Positions 21,000 through 31,800 of a stretch of DNA of 64,000 nt are shown here, in pieces. The notes below the pieces were generated by a model. It was not told the origin of the DNA and searched no databases. It saw only the letters and a program-made list of their open reading frames with translations. The position numbers and the translations under genes are program-made. Position 1 is the stretch's first letter. Every line of letters starts with the position of its first letter. The stretch is from Azorinus chamasolen (lineage: Eukaryota > Mollusca > Bivalvia > Cardiida > Solecurtidae), in NCBI GenBank assembly GCA_963576725.1, contig OY755246.1:75385467-75449466 (forward strand). Direction: 5' to 3'.

Positions 21000-21386
21000 C
21001 TCTTCCCTTCATACAAATGCTTTTCATGCAAAATACTTTAAGTATACAAAAGAGCTATACAGTGCTGAAGTTGTAGTTACAATATTACATAGTCTGAGGC
21101 TCAGTTTTGACAGCTTGTAGATCAGATCTATATGATTCCATGAGCAAACAGAAACAGAGCTGGTTGGAGAAAATAAAGGAGCTGATTGCTTATGATAAAA
21201 TATAGATATGTTCAATGGTTTCTGCCATGGCTAAAAACTCCTGTGTCCATGTGCTATTAGAACAATTGATCTAATTGATATTCAATGTATTATAAACATT
21301 GACTGAATTAATGTATAAACATTGACTGAATTAATGTTCATGATGTCGTTATTTCTTTCATGAATATTCATGGCGTAAAGGGTTAA
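21000..21386 (-). mobile_element. T1 MITE with disrupted core
   Basis: TCTTCCCTTCATACAAATGC at the left. The core is broken around 21030-21190. The right half is orderly: GTTTCTGCCATGGCTAAAAA, CCATGTGCTATTAGAACAAT and a duplicated TATAAACATTGACTGAATTA. It ends GGCGTAAAGGGTTAA. Confidence 0.6.
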
Positions 21387-21389
21387 ACT

Positions 21390-21467
21390 TATCCCGCTAC
21401 TCCATACATGTATCTACGCCTTTCTACACCTTTGTAAACAGAGTAGATGCAGATCAGACAGCTCCTA
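21390..21467 (-). mobile_element. T1 MITE left part, cut short
   Basis: ACTCCATACATGTATCTACG, CACCTTTGTAAACAGAGTAG, then ATGCAGATCAGACAGCTCCT. It stops abruptly where the candidate exon region at 21488 begins. Confidence 0.6.
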
Positions 21468-21487
21468 CACACCTCTCCTCAAGTCAG

Positions 21488-21571
21488 GTGACCAAACCAG
21501 GTCACCTGACCAGCACTAGTCGAACAGTCAGTGCCGACGAAGGAAGTGTGATACTTCCGAAAATTACACAG
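21488..21571 (+). CDS. Possible internal exon, low confidence
   Basis: Bounded by a pyrimidine-rich CTCCTCAAGTCAG acceptor and a CAG/GTAAAA donor. The 84 bases read without a stop as 28 codons, including SRTVSADEGSVILPKITQ. A frame entering in phase 0 would continue into the following exon as EANDKNWVKI and stop 10 codons later. That is not the Ser/Arg-rich frame of 21721-21892, so either this exon or that frame is wrong, or they are alternative products. No family recognised. Confidence 0.3.
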
Positions 21572-21720
21572 GTAAAAATTTCACCGCTCTGAGTAATGGA
21601 AATCAAATACAATGAATCATCCAGAGCATGGAAACAACCTTTTTAGTTGTAGGATAATTTAGTTACCATGGTTACAGCTGTCGTGAATGATTCTTCATTT
21701 GTCTTATTTCTCTTCTTTAG

Positions 21721-21892
21721 GAGGCGAATGACAAGAACTGGGTCAAAATCAAGATCACGGTCCAGATCGATGACACCTAATGGCAGCAAGCAGCGACGGC
21801 GATCTAATTCGGTGTCATCATCAACCAGCAGTGAGAATGCCTCCAGCAGAAGCCATCGCAGCATATCTAGCACACCTAAGAACAGTAGATGA
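21721..21892 (+). CDS. Candidate terminal exon, Ser/Arg-rich basic tail
   Basis: Preceded by a strong acceptor tract (TTATTTCTCTTCTTTAG). Read with the first G as the third base of a split codon, it is open for 56 codons and ends at TGA 21890-21892. The peptide is basic and low-complexity, with KSRSRSRSMTPNG, a QRRRSNSVSSS stretch and SISSTPKNSR at the end. Ser is written with five or more codons (TCA, TCC, TCG, TCT, AGC, AGT) and Arg with several, as expected for selection on protein rather than a simple DNA repeat. Such tails occur in microtubule- and RNA-binding proteins, but no family can be named. The alternative phase-0 frame gives only 19 codons. No AATAAA is evident before the next MITE, although CCCAATAAATATT at 21969 could serve. 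Confidence 0.45.
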
Positions 21893-21957
21893 CAACGTCA
21901 TGGCATTAGATCATGAAATGCGACACAGTGCAGTGCTGAATTTTTAAGTGACTTTCC

Positions 21958-22480
21958 TTAACTCTTTCCCAATAAATATTCATGTATATAATAATGACAT
22001 GAATATTTATTAGCTTTTTTTATGCCCCCACATACTGGAGGCATATAGGGTTGCCCTTGTGCGTATGTCGGTACGTACGTCCTTACGCACATCTAGAATA
22101 ATTTGTCCGAACTTCTTCTTGGAAAGTATTTGTCGAATCCACACCAAACTTTACACACACGTTTGTGGCCATTATATCTTGGTCCAGTTTGATAGCCATG
22201 TAAATTGCTTCAGTCGTTTAGGAGTTGCGGCACTTTATTTGCGAAAATGACTTTAAAAATGGCCCTTACTTTCTGTGACAAAAAGTCTGAAGGGGGCATC
22301 AGTGTCCTATGAACACATTCTAGTTTAATAATGATATATTAACACAAGAGTTTTTGGCCATAATGCAAACTGTGGATTCAGACCTATATTGTAGCATAAG
22401 CATACCCTAATCAGATGGCTGATCTGGATCTACTCAGTTTGCAAAGGCATGAAAAGTGTCTCAGTCACGTAAAGGGTTAA
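21958..22480 (+). mobile_element. T1 MITE interrupted by H7
   Basis: TTAACTCTTTCCCAATAAAT and ATTCATGTATATAATAATGA on the left. It continues after the insertion with AATGATATATTAACACAAGA, AACTGTGGATTCAGACC, a shortened palindrome and CACGTAAAGGGTTAA at the right. Confidence 0.8.
22019..22323 (+). mobile_element. HINE-like element H7, 305 bp, CTAG end
   Basis: Head TATGCCCCCACATACTGGAG with GGCATA folding back; GTCGGTACGTACGTCC array; one core unit (CCAAACTTTACACACACG, GGAGTTGCGGCAC). Tail GAAGGGGGCAT (inverted head), a hairpin GTGTCC-TAT-GAACAC-like, then ATTCTAG before TTTA. The CTAG end preceded by a hairpin is the canonical Helitron 3' hallmark (CTRR). The short frame across it is not a gene. 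Confidence 0.75.
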
Positions 22481-22496
22481 ATAGATGGCTTCTTGT

Positions 22497-22678
22497 TTAA
22501 CCCCTTCCCTGTTCAGTATTCATGTAAGAGATAATGAATATTTATTAGCTGACGTTTTATATTGTAAACTTGTCAACGATGTTTCTTTTGCTTTGACAAA
22601 AACTGTACAATCTTTGTAATGTCAAAAGCATCAGAGTAGATCCTGATAAGATGGCCCCTATAGGAAGGAAAGGGTTAA
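22497..22678 (+). mobile_element. T1 MITE, right arm deleted
   Basis: TTAACCCCTTCCCTGTTCAG to GGAAGGAAAGGGTTAA. The left arm AGAGTAGATCCTGATAAGAT and the apex CCCCTATAGGA are present; the return arm is missing. Confidence 0.8.
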
Positions 22679-22734
22679 TAGATCTAGATAAGATATAAAA
22701 CTATTTGTTATACATATAGTAGGACCCTGCTCTA

Positions 22735-22960
22735 TTAACCCATTCCCTCATATTGACGACTTTTGACGACTCTGTAAAAGTCATTTTGTGAAACCATTGT
22801 GATATATAGAGCATTTGCTCTTACAGGAGCAAATGCTCTATTTATCACAATGGTTTCAAACTACAAAATTCTAAAATTTTACTTTTCTCTAGTTAATGCT
22901 CGTTTTCGGTAGATTTATTCAAAGAGGTATCTAAAAATAGCCTATGAGGTAATGGGTTAA
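22735..22960 (+). mobile_element. T4 foldback MITE, complete with TTAA ends
   Basis: TTAACCCATTCCCTCATATT to GAGGTAATGGGTTAA. Inner palindrome AGAGCATTTGCTC-TTACAG-GAGCAAATGCTCT, extended by CCATTGTGATA / TATCACAATGG-type arms. Very similar throughout to 13397-13625. Confidence 0.9.
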
Positions 22961-23003
22961 CCATACACATTTGGACACCCAGTCTTCCTTTTCCACTGGT
23001 TTG

Positions 23004-23224
23004 TTAACCCTTCCCTTCATATAAAAGCCTTTTCACGCATTTGCAAACAGAGTAGACCCAGGTCTGCTCTGTTTGCTTTTGACATGATATAGATTATAGA
23101 TCTGATTTTAAAGCTTTTGTCAAAGCAAAAAGAATCCTTACAAAGTTTACGTTATAAAACTCAGCTAATGAATAATCATGATGTCATTATTTCTTACATA
23201 GCTATAGAACAGGGAAAGGGTTAT
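23004..23224 (-). mobile_element. T1 MITE, palindrome apex deleted
   Basis: TTAACCCTTCCCTTCATATA at the left. The core is reduced to AGAGTAGACCCAGGTCTGCT (apex lost), followed by CTGTTTGCTTTTGACATGAT and the end AACAGGGAAAGGGTTAT. Confidence 0.8.
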
Positions 23225-23264
23225 GCTTGATAATGCTGTTGTGCACCATTTTGATAACTTAAGG

Positions 23265-23395
23265 TTAGACATACTTACTATCAAAAATTGTACACCCTGA
23301 TAAAACTGCTACATTGCGTACTTCAGGAGGAGTTTGAGGGCGGTCTACACTCTTTGCCTAAGTTTGTCTGTCTAAATACTTATACTTGATTTAAT
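23265..23395. mobile_element. Diverged T5-like foldback
   Basis: ATTGTACACCCTGATAAAAC, apex ACTTCAGGAGGAGT and GGGCGGTCTACACTCTTTGC. Related to the sequence at 37140-37275, including the CTGTCTAAATACT tail. Confidence 0.45.
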
Positions 23396-23428
23396 AGCTG
23401 TGAGAATGTTTTTAACGGATCGACACAG

Positions 23429-25520
23429 TTAACCCTTTCCCTGATAGAGTCGCCTTAACCAGATCAAGCAGCTCCTGTAGGACCCCTCTGATCAGGGTCT
23501 GCTCTGTTTGCTTATGAAATAATATAAATCTGATTCAACAGTTTCTGCCATGGCCAAAACTTCCTGTGTCCATATGCCAGACAAGTTATTATCCCCCACC
23601 GCATAGCGGAGGGGGGTTATAGGAATGGCCTTCGTCTGTCTGTCCGTCCGTCCGTCCGTCTGTCCGTAACAATTTCGTGTCCGCTCCATATCTCCTATAC
23701 CCCTTGAAGGATTTTCAAGAAACTTGCCTCAAATGTTAACCAAGTTGAGACGATGTGCAGAACATATGTGGCAGATATGTCGGCTCAAGGTCAAGGTCAC
23801 ATTTGAAGGTCAAGGGTTTTAACCTTCAATTTCCCATTGCATTTTTGTGTCCGCTCCATATCTTCTAAACCCTTTGAAGGATTTTCATAAAACTTGAGTC
23901 AAATGTTAACCAAATTAAGACGATGTGCAGAACACATGTGGCAGTCATGTCGGCTCAAGTTCAAGGTCACATTTGAAGGTCAAGTGTTTAAACCTTCAGT
24001 TGCCATTACAGTTTCGTGTCCGCTCCATATCTTCTAAACCCTTTGAAGGATTTTCATAAAACTTGAGTCAAATATTAAATGAATTGAGACGATGTGCAGA
24101 ACCCATGCGGCAGTCATGTTGGCTCAAGGTCAAGGTCACGTTTGAAGGTCAAGTGTTCTAACCTTTAATTTCCGTTACATTTTCGTGTCCGCTCCATATC
24201 TTCTAAACCCTTTGAAGGATTTTCATAAAACTTGAGTCAAATGTTAACCAAATTAAGACGATGTGCAGAACACATGTGGCAGTCATGTCGGCTCAAGTTC
24301 AAGGTCACATTTGAAGGTCAAGTGTTTAAACCTTCAGTTGCCATTACAGTTTCGTGTCCGCTCCATATCTTCTAAACCCTTTGAAGGATTTTCATAAAAC
24401 TTGAGTCAAATATTAAATGAATTGAGACGATGTGCAGAACCCATGCGGCAGTCATGTTGGCTCAAGGTCAAGGTCACGTTTGAAGGTCAAGTGTTCTAAC
24501 CTTTAATTTCCGTTACATTTTCATGTCCGCTCCATATCTTCTAAACCCTTTGAAGGATTTTCATAAAACTTGAGTCAAATGTTAACCAAATTAAGACGAT
24601 GTGCAGAACACATGTGGCAGTCATGTCAGCTCAAGTTCAAGGTCACATTTGAAGGTGAAGTGTTTAAACCTTCAGTTGCCATTACAGTTTCGTGTCCGCT
24701 CCATATCTTCTAAACCCTTTGAAGGATTTTCATAAACCTTGAGTCAAATATTAAATGAATTGAGACGATGTGCAGAACCCATGCGGCAGTCATGTTGGCT
24801 CAAGGTCAAGGTCACGTTTGAAGGTCAAGTGTTCTAACCTTTAATTTCCGTTACATTTTCGTGTCCGCTGCATATCTTCTAAAGCCTTTGAAGGATTTTC
24901 ATAAAAGTTTAGTTAAATGTTAGCTAAATTGAGACGATGTGCAGAACACATGTGCCAGTCATGTCGGCTCAAGGTCAAGGTCACATTTGAAGATGAAGTG
25001 TTCTTACCTTCAATTTCCATTATAGTTTCGTTATCTCCTATACCCCTTGAAGGATTTTCAAGAAACTTGCCTCAATTGTTAACCACGTTGAGACAATGTG
25101 CAGAACATATGTGGCAGTCATGTCGGCTCAAGGTCAAGGTCACATTTGAAGGCCAAGTGATTTAATCTTCAATTTCCATTACATTTCGTGTCCGCTCCAT
25201 ATCTTCTAAACCATTTGAAGGATTTTCATAAAACTTGAGTCAAATATTAACCGAATTGAGATGATGTGCAGAACACATGTGGCAGTCATGTCGGCTCAAG
25301 GTCAAGGTCACATTTGAAAGTTGTGTTCTTACCTTCAGTTTCCATTATATTTGTTTCCGCGTCCTATTTTCTTAACAACTGGAAGGTATCACCTTAAGGT
25401 CAATGTCTTAATTTAGGTGGCGGCGGTGGGGGATATAGCTGTCCTTTGGACTGCCTTGTTCTAATTTATATTCCTGAAGTTATGAATTCTTGGACGAATA
25501 TTCATGAGGTAAAGGGTTAA
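23429..25520 (-). mobile_element. T1 MITE split by H8
   Basis: TTAACCCTTTCCCTGATAGA, core AGATCAAGCAGCTCCTGTAG...CTGATCAGGGTCTGCTCTGT and flank GCCATGGCCAAAACTTCCTG up to 23585. It resumes at 25461 with CTAATTTATATTCCTGAAGT and GAATATTCATGAGG, ending AAAGGGTTAA. Confidence 0.85.
23586..25460 (+). mobile_element. HINE-like element H8, 1.9 kb
   Basis: Head TATCCCCCACCGCATAGCGG with AGGGGG folding back; GTCCGTCCGTC microsatellite; about ten units of 168-169 bp (CGTGTCCGCTCCATATCTTC, CCTTTGAAGGATTTTCATAA, GACGATGTGCAGAACACATG, CTCAAGGTCAAGGTCACATT). Tail GCGGTGGGGGATA (13-bp inverted head), hairpin GTCC-TTT-GGAC and CTGCCTTGTT. Units 2-7 alternate between two variants, giving a dimer of about 339 bp. 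Confidence 0.85.
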
Positions 25521-25551
25521 GCGCAGTATAAGTGCATTTGTTTGTAAGCAA

Positions 25552-25752
25552 ATCTTTACACCTTAAATATGCCTTGCTGCACCTTTGCAAACAGAATAGA
25601 TTCTATTTGCTACTGCAATTTGATAGATCTGTTTCTTTAGTTTCTAAAATGGCTATAATGTTTCATCTTCCATATTCCATTATAACTATTTTGGCCATGA
25701 ATATTTAGTAGGTATTGACATTTTAATAAATATAGAACAGGGAAAGGGTTAG
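25552..25752 (-). mobile_element. T1 MITE, second subfamily, core deleted
   Basis: CACCTTTGCAAACAGAATAG runs directly into ATTCTATTTGCTACTGC. Then TCTAAAATGGCTATAATGTT, GGCCATGAATATTTAGTAGG and AACAGGGAAAGGGTTAG. Confidence 0.7.
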
Positions 25753-25809
25753 CATTATTTCTGAAGAGAAATAGAAAAATTAACTTTGAGAATTGTAGCA
25801 GACATAAGT

Positions 25810-27455
25810 TTTTAGCTCACCAGAGCACAAAGTGCTCAGGGTGAGCTTTTGTGATCGCCAGATGTCCGTCGTCCGTCGGCGTGCGTCGTCGGGTGTCAAC
25901 AATTTGAACCTTTAAAAATCTTCTCCTCTGAATCTACAGGGTTCTCAGCTTTCATCTTTGGTACATAGCATCACCTATAGGTCCTCTACAAAAGTTATAT
26001 AAATTATGCCCCTGGGGTCAAAATTGGCCCTGCCCCAGGGGTGGGAAGTTTTCAATAGAAACATATAGTAAAACTTTGAAAATCTTCTCCTCTGAAACCA
26101 GAAGGTTATTAGCTTTCATATTTGGCACATAGCATCATGTTCAGGTCCTCTACAAAAGTTATATAAATTATGTCCCTGGGGTCAAAATTGGCCCCGCCCC
26201 AGGGGTGGGCAGTTTTCAATAGAAACAAATAATGAAATCTTTGAAAATCTTCTCCTCTGAAACTGAAAGGCTCTCATCTTTCATATTTGGCACAGAGCAG
26301 CATTATCAGGTCCTCTACAAAAGTTATATAAATTAAGGCCCTGGGGTCAAAATTGGCCCCGCCCCAGGGGTGGGCAGTTTCTAATAGAAATATATAGTGA
26401 AAACTTTGAAAATCTTCTCCTCTGAAACTAGAAGGTTCTCAGCTTTCATATTTGAAACATAGCATCATGTTCAGGTCCTCTACAAAAGTTATATAAATTA
26501 TGGCCCCGGTGTTAAAATTAGCCCCGCCCCAGGGGTGGGCAGTTTTCAATGGAAACAAATAGTGAAATCTTTGAAAATCTTCTCCTCTGAAACTGGAGGG
26601 CGCTTAGCTTTCATATTTGGCACAGATCATCATGTTCAGGTCCTCTACAAAAGTTATATAAATTATGGCCCCTGGGGTCAAAATTGGGGCCGCCCCAGGG
26701 GTGGGAAGTTTTCAATAGAAACATATAGTAAACCTTTGAAAATCTTCTCCTTTGAAATCAGAAGTTTCTCAGCTTTCATATTTGGCACATAGCATCATGT
26801 TCAGGTCCTCTACAAAAGTTATATAAATTATGCCCCTGGGGTCAAAATTGGCCCCGCCCCAGGGATGGGCAGTTTTCAATAGAAACAAATAGTGAAATCT
26901 TTGAAAATCTTCTCCTCTGAAACTGGAAGTCGCTCAGCTTTCATATTTGGCACAGAGCATCATGTTCAGGTCCTCTACAAAAGTTATATTAATTATTGCC
27001 CTGGGGTCAAAATTGTCCCCGCCCCAGGGGTGGGCAGTTTTCAATGGAAACAAATAGTGAAAACTTTGAAAATCTTCTTCTCTGAATCTTGAAAGTTCTC
27101 AGCTTTTATATTTGGCACATAGCATCATGTATAGGTCCTCTACAAAAGTTATATGAATTATGGCCCTGAGGTCAAAATTGGCCCCGCCCCAGGGGTAGGT
27201 AGTTTTCAGCAGAAACATATAGAGAAAACTTTGAAAATCTTCTCCTCTGAAACTGAAAGGTTCTCAGCTTTAATATTTGGCTCATAGCATCATGTTCAAG
27301 TCCTCTACAAAAGTTACATAAATTACGCCCCTGGGGTCAAAATTGGCCTGCCCCAGGGCCGGCTAGTTTTCTATAGAAACATATAGTGAAAACTTTGAAA
27401 ATCTTCTCCTCTGATTGTCTGGTGAGCGCTTCAGGGCCATTCTGGCCCTCTTGTT
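25810..27455 (+). mobile_element. HINE-like element H9, 1.65 kb
   Basis: Head AGCTCACCAGAGCACAAAGT with GCTCAGGGTGAGCT; GTCCGTCGTCC array; nine units of about 163 bp (AAAATCTTCTCCTCTGAAAC, CAGCTTTCATATTTGGCACA, GGTCCTCTACAAAAGTTATA, GGCCCCGCCCCAGG). Tail TCTGGTGAGCGC, hairpin AGGGCCATTCTGGCCCT, CTTGTT. Short frames within are shadows of the repeats. Confidence 0.85.
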
Positions 27456-27552
27456 TTTCCAATTGATACTTTTGTTGCATATTAAAGCAGTTAATTAGAG
27501 AAAGCATGCAAGACTGAAAAACAATAACTTTTCTTTCAGCCACAGTTTTATA

Positions 27553-27765
27553 TATAGTAAAACCCATGGAAACTGGAATTTTAGTAAATAAGAATTTAGA
27601 TCTTTCTTAATGCAGAAAAAAGTCATTTTGACAAAGATATGATTCTACAGTTTTTGCCATGGCCAAAACTTCCAGTGTCCATGTGCTATTTAAACAATTA
27701 ATCTAATAAATATTTATGATGCCACTATTTCTTACATATTTAACATTGAGTAAATGTTTAAATAC
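27553..27765 (-). mobile_element. TA1 end fragment plus T1 right half
   Basis: TAGTAAAACCCATGGAAACT resembles a TA1 terminus (27555). A T1 right half follows: GATTCTACAGTTTTTGCCAT, CCATGTGCTATTTAAACAAT and TAATAAATATTTATGATGCC. Confidence 0.5.
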
Positions 27766-27819
27766 AAGGGATTTGGTGTGTTATTAACTCTACGTGCTAA
27801 GTAATTACCGTATGTTGTC

Positions 27820-27862
27820 TGCAGTTCAATTGTCGTCTGCAGTTCAATTGTCGTCTATTACA
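27820..27862 (+). repeat. Short tandem GTCTGCAGTTCAATTGTC, 2 units
   Basis: Two complete 18-20-bp units and a partial third; CAATTG and CTGCAG are restriction-like palindromes inside the unit. Confidence 0.6.
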
Positions 27863-27904
27863 GTTTTAAGACTTAATTTTCTTTCAGAATTTTGGATTAC
27901 CGAA

Positions 27905-27995
27905 AAGCCTGTGTGACAAACAGCTTGGATCTCAGATCAGATCAGTTTGTGGAGCCTGATCAGAATCCAAACTGTTTGCATAGGTGACAGGAGAA
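27905..27995 (+). mobile_element. T2 foldback core
   Basis: GTGACAAACAGCTTGGATCT and GAATCCAAACTGTTTGCATA arms around CAGATCAGATCAGTTTGTGG; followed by the CAGGAGAATCAACAAGAGTT flank. Confidence 0.65.
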
Positions 27996-28077
27996 TCAAC
28001 AAGAGTTAATTCTTTGCATCTGCAAACATAGTTGTCTACTACCCTTCACAAAATAATATTTCACTTATACTTTTTAT

Positions 28078-28875
28078 TAGCTCACCAGAGCACTTTTGTG
28101 CTCAGGGTGAGCTTTTGTGATCATCTGATGTCCGTCGTCCGCCGTGCGGTATCCGTTGTCTGTCGTCAACAATTTAAACCTTTTTAAAATCTTCTCTCAA
28201 TCTACAGGGTTCTCAGCTTTCATATTTGGCACATAGCATCATCTATAGGTCCTCTACAAAAGTTATATAAATTATGCCCCTGGGGTCAAAATTGGCCCTG
28301 CCCTAGGGATGGCCAGTTTTCCATAGAAACATATAGTGAAAACTTTGAAAATCTTCTCCTGAAACTGGAAGGATCTAAGCTTTCGTATTTGGCACATAGC
28401 ATCATGTGCAGGTCTTGTTCAAAAGTTATATAAATTATGTCCCTGGGGTCAAAATTGGCCCCGCCCCAGGGGTGGGCAGTTCTCGATAGAAATGTATAGT
28501 GAAAACTTTGAAAATCTTCTTCAATGAATCTACAGGGTTCTCAGCTTTCATATTTTACACATAGCATAATGTTCAGGTCCTCTACAAAAGTTATGTAAAT
28601 TATGTCCCTGGGGTCAAAATTGGCCCCGCCCCAGGGGTGCCTTGTTTTCTATAGAAGCATATAGTAAAACTTTGAAAATCTTCTCCTCTGAAACTAGAAG
28701 GTTCTCAACTTTCATATTTGGCACATAGCATCATGTTGAGATCTTCTACAAAAGTTATATAAATTATGCCCCTGGGGTCAAAATTGAACCCGCCCCAGGG
28801 GTAGCCAGTTTTTGATAGAAACATATAGTGAAAACTTTGAAAATCTTCTTCTCTGATTGTCTGATGAGCGATGCC
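28078..28875 (+). mobile_element. HINE-like element H10, 3' hairpin lost
   Basis: Head AGCTCACCAGAGCACTTTTG with TGCTCAGGGTGAGCT; GTCCGTCGTCCGCC; four units like those of 25810-27455. It ends CTCTGATTGTCTGATGAGCG and then breaks into unrelated sequence 30 bp before the next element. Confidence 0.8.
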
Positions 28876-29673
28876 ATTTAGAAATACTGAGAGAGTGTCT
28901 GACTGTTTTTTATACGCCCGAAGGGTCGTATTATGTTATGGTCTCCATCGTCTGGCCGTCTGGCTGGGTGTCCGTCTGTCTGTCTGTCCGTCCGTCCGTC
29001 CGTCCGTTAGCAAATTCGTGTCCTGGCTATAACTTACTCATTTTTTCTCCGATTTTCAAAATTCTTTCACACAAATGTTCAGTATCACTTGAAGGTGTGT
29101 CGCGTACAAAACCCAATTGTGAACTTTCAAGGTCAAGGTCACAAATAGGGCGTTAGCAATTTTCGTGTCCTTGCTAAAACTTACTCATCTTTTCACCAAT
29201 TTTCAAAATTCTTTCACACGTATGTTCAGTATCACTTGAAGGTGTGTCGCGTACAAAACCCAATGGTGAACTTTCAAGGTCAAGGTCACAAATAGGGCGT
29301 TAGCAATTCTGTCCGTCCGTCCGTTAGCAAATTCGTGTCCTGGCTATAACTTACTCATTTTTTCTCCGATTTTCAAAATTCTTTCACACAAATGTTCAGT
29401 ATCACTTGAAGGTGTGTCGCGTACAAAACCCAATTTTGAACTTTCAAGGTCAAGGTCACAAATAGGGCGTTAGCAATTTTCGTGTCCTTGGTAAAACTTA
29501 CTCATCTTTTCACCAATTTTCAAAATTCTTTCACACATATGTTCAGTATCACTTGAAGGTGTGTCGCGTACAAAACCCAATGGTGAACTTTCAAGGTCAA
29601 GGTCACAAATAGGGCGTTAGCAATTCTGTCCGTTGGCCGTCTGGCTGGGTGTCCGTCTGTCTGTCTGTCCGCA

Positions 29674-29928
29674 CTCACCAAAGGGTAGTTGTGTGACTTT
29701 TTCTAACTAGTCGCACAAGTAAAATCATTAACCTGGCCATCTCTTGTGACATTAACCTGGCCATTTCTTGTGACATTAACCTGGCCAGTTGTGGGACATA
29801 GGGTTAGGGTAAGGGTTAGCTTCCAGATCATTCTATTCCAAAGTTAGAGCCAAAAATAGTTTTACTTGTGGGACTAGTCACACAAGAAAAGATCAAAGGA
29901 AAAAGTCACACAACTACCCATTTGTTAG
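29674..29928 (+). mobile_element. MITE M with telomere-like core, copy 2
   Basis: Same ends and inner order as 933-1188, again flanked on both sides by GTCC repeats. The telomere-like run at 29799-29819 has one interrupted unit (GGGTTAGGGTAAGGGTTAG). Confidence 0.85.
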
Positions 29929-29937
29929 TACGTCCGT

Positions 29938-31800
29938 CCGTCCGTCCGTCCGTTAGCAAATTCGTGTCCTGGCTATAACTTACTCATTTTTTCTCCGATT
30001 TTCAAAATTCTTTCACACAAATGTTCAGTATCACTTGAAGGTGTGTCGCGTACAAAACCCAATTGTGAACTTTCAAGGTCAAGGTCACAAATAGGGCGTT
30101 AGCAATTTTCGTGTCCTTGCTAAAACTTACTCATCTTTTCACCAATTTTCAAAATTCTTTCACACGTATGTTCAGTATCACTTGAAGGTGTGTCGCGTAC
30201 AAAACCCAATGGTGAACTTTCAAGGTCAAGGTCACAAATAGGGCGTTAGCAATTCTGTCCGTCCGTCCGTTAGCAAATTCGTGTCCTGGCTATAACTTAC
30301 TCATTTTTTCTCCGATTTTCAAAATTCTTTCACACATATGTTCAGTATCACTTGAAGGTGTGTCGCGTACAAAACCCAATTGTGAACTTTCAAGGTCAAG
30401 GTCACAAATAGGGCTTCAGTATCACTTGAAGGTGTGTTGCATACAAAACCCAATTGTGAACTTTCAAGGTCAAGGTCACAAATAGAGCGTTAGCAAATTT
30501 TGTGTCCGACAAATAAAAGATTACTATTACAATAAGCAGTTTTACTCTCCTTGCTTGTCCGTCTGTCTGTCTGTCCGTCTGTCTGTCCGTCCGTCTGTCT
30601 GTCCGCACTCACCAAAGGGTAGTTGTGTGACTTTTTCTAACTAGTCCCACAAGTAAAATCATTAACCTGGCCATCTCTTGTGACATTAACCTGGCCATTT
30701 CTTGTGACATTAACCTGGCCAGTTGTGGGACATAGGGTTAGGGTTAGGGTTAGCTTCCAGATCATTCTTTTCCAAAGTTAGAGCCAAAAATAGTTTTTCT
30801 TGTGGGACTAGTCACACAAGAAAAGATCAAAGGAAAAAGTCACACAACTACCCATTTGTTAGTACGTCCGTCCGTCCGTCCGTTAGCAAATTCGTGTCCT
30901 GGCTATAACTTACTCATTTTTTCTCCGATTTTCAAAATTCTTTCACACAAATGTTCAGTATCACTTGAAGGTGTGTCGCGTACAAAACCCAATTGTGAAC
31001 TTTCAAGGTCAAGGTCACAAATAGGGCGTTAGCAATTTTCGTGTCCTTGCTAAAACTTACTCATCTTTTCACCAATTTTCAAAATTCTTTCACACGTATG
31101 TTCAGTATCACTTGAAGGTGTGTCGCGTACAAAACCCAATGGTGAACTTTCAAGGTCAAGGTCACAAATAGGGCGTTAGCAATTCTGTCCGTCCGTCCGT
31201 TAGCAAATTCGTGTCCTGGCTATAACTTACTCATTTTTTCTCCGATTTTCAAAATTCTTTCACACAAATGTTCAGTATCACTTGAAGGTGTGTCGCGTAC
31301 AAAACCCAATTGTGAACTTTCAAGGTCAAGGTCACAAATAGGGCGTTAGCAATTTTCGTGTCCTTGGTAAAACTTACTCATCTTTTCACCAATTTTCAAA
31401 ATTCTTTCACACATATGTTCAGTATCACTTGAAGGTGTGTCGCGTACAAAACCCAATGGTGAACTTTCAAGGTCAAGGTCACAAATAGGGCGTTAGCAAT
31501 TCTGTCCGTCCGTTAGCAAATTCGTGTCCTGGCTATAACTTACTCATTTTTTCTCCGATTTTCAAAATTCTTTCACACATATGTTCAGTATCACTTGAAG
31601 GTGTGTCGCGTACAAAACCCAATTGTGAACTTTCAAGGTCAAGGTCACAAATAGGGCTTCAGTATCACTTGAAGGTGTGTTGCATACAAAACCCAATTGT
31701 GAACTTTCAAGGTCAAGGTCACAAATAGAGCGTTAGCAAATTTTGTGTCCGACAAATAAAAGATTACTATTACAATAAGCAGTTTTACTCTCCTTGCTAT
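29938..31800 (+). repeat. Direct internal duplication in H11
   Basis: The block from the GTCC array through GACAAATAAAAGATTACTAT...TTTTACTCTCCTTGCT occurs at about 29938-30556 and again ending at 31798. The second occurrence has extra 150-bp units. Near identity suggests a recent duplication with breakpoints in the GTCC microsatellite. Confidence 0.75.
30606..30861 (+). mobile_element. MITE M with telomere-like core, copy 3
   Basis: Offset about 932 bases from copy 2, and nearly identical to it and to copy 1. The TTAGGG-like run is at 30733-30753. Confidence 0.85.
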
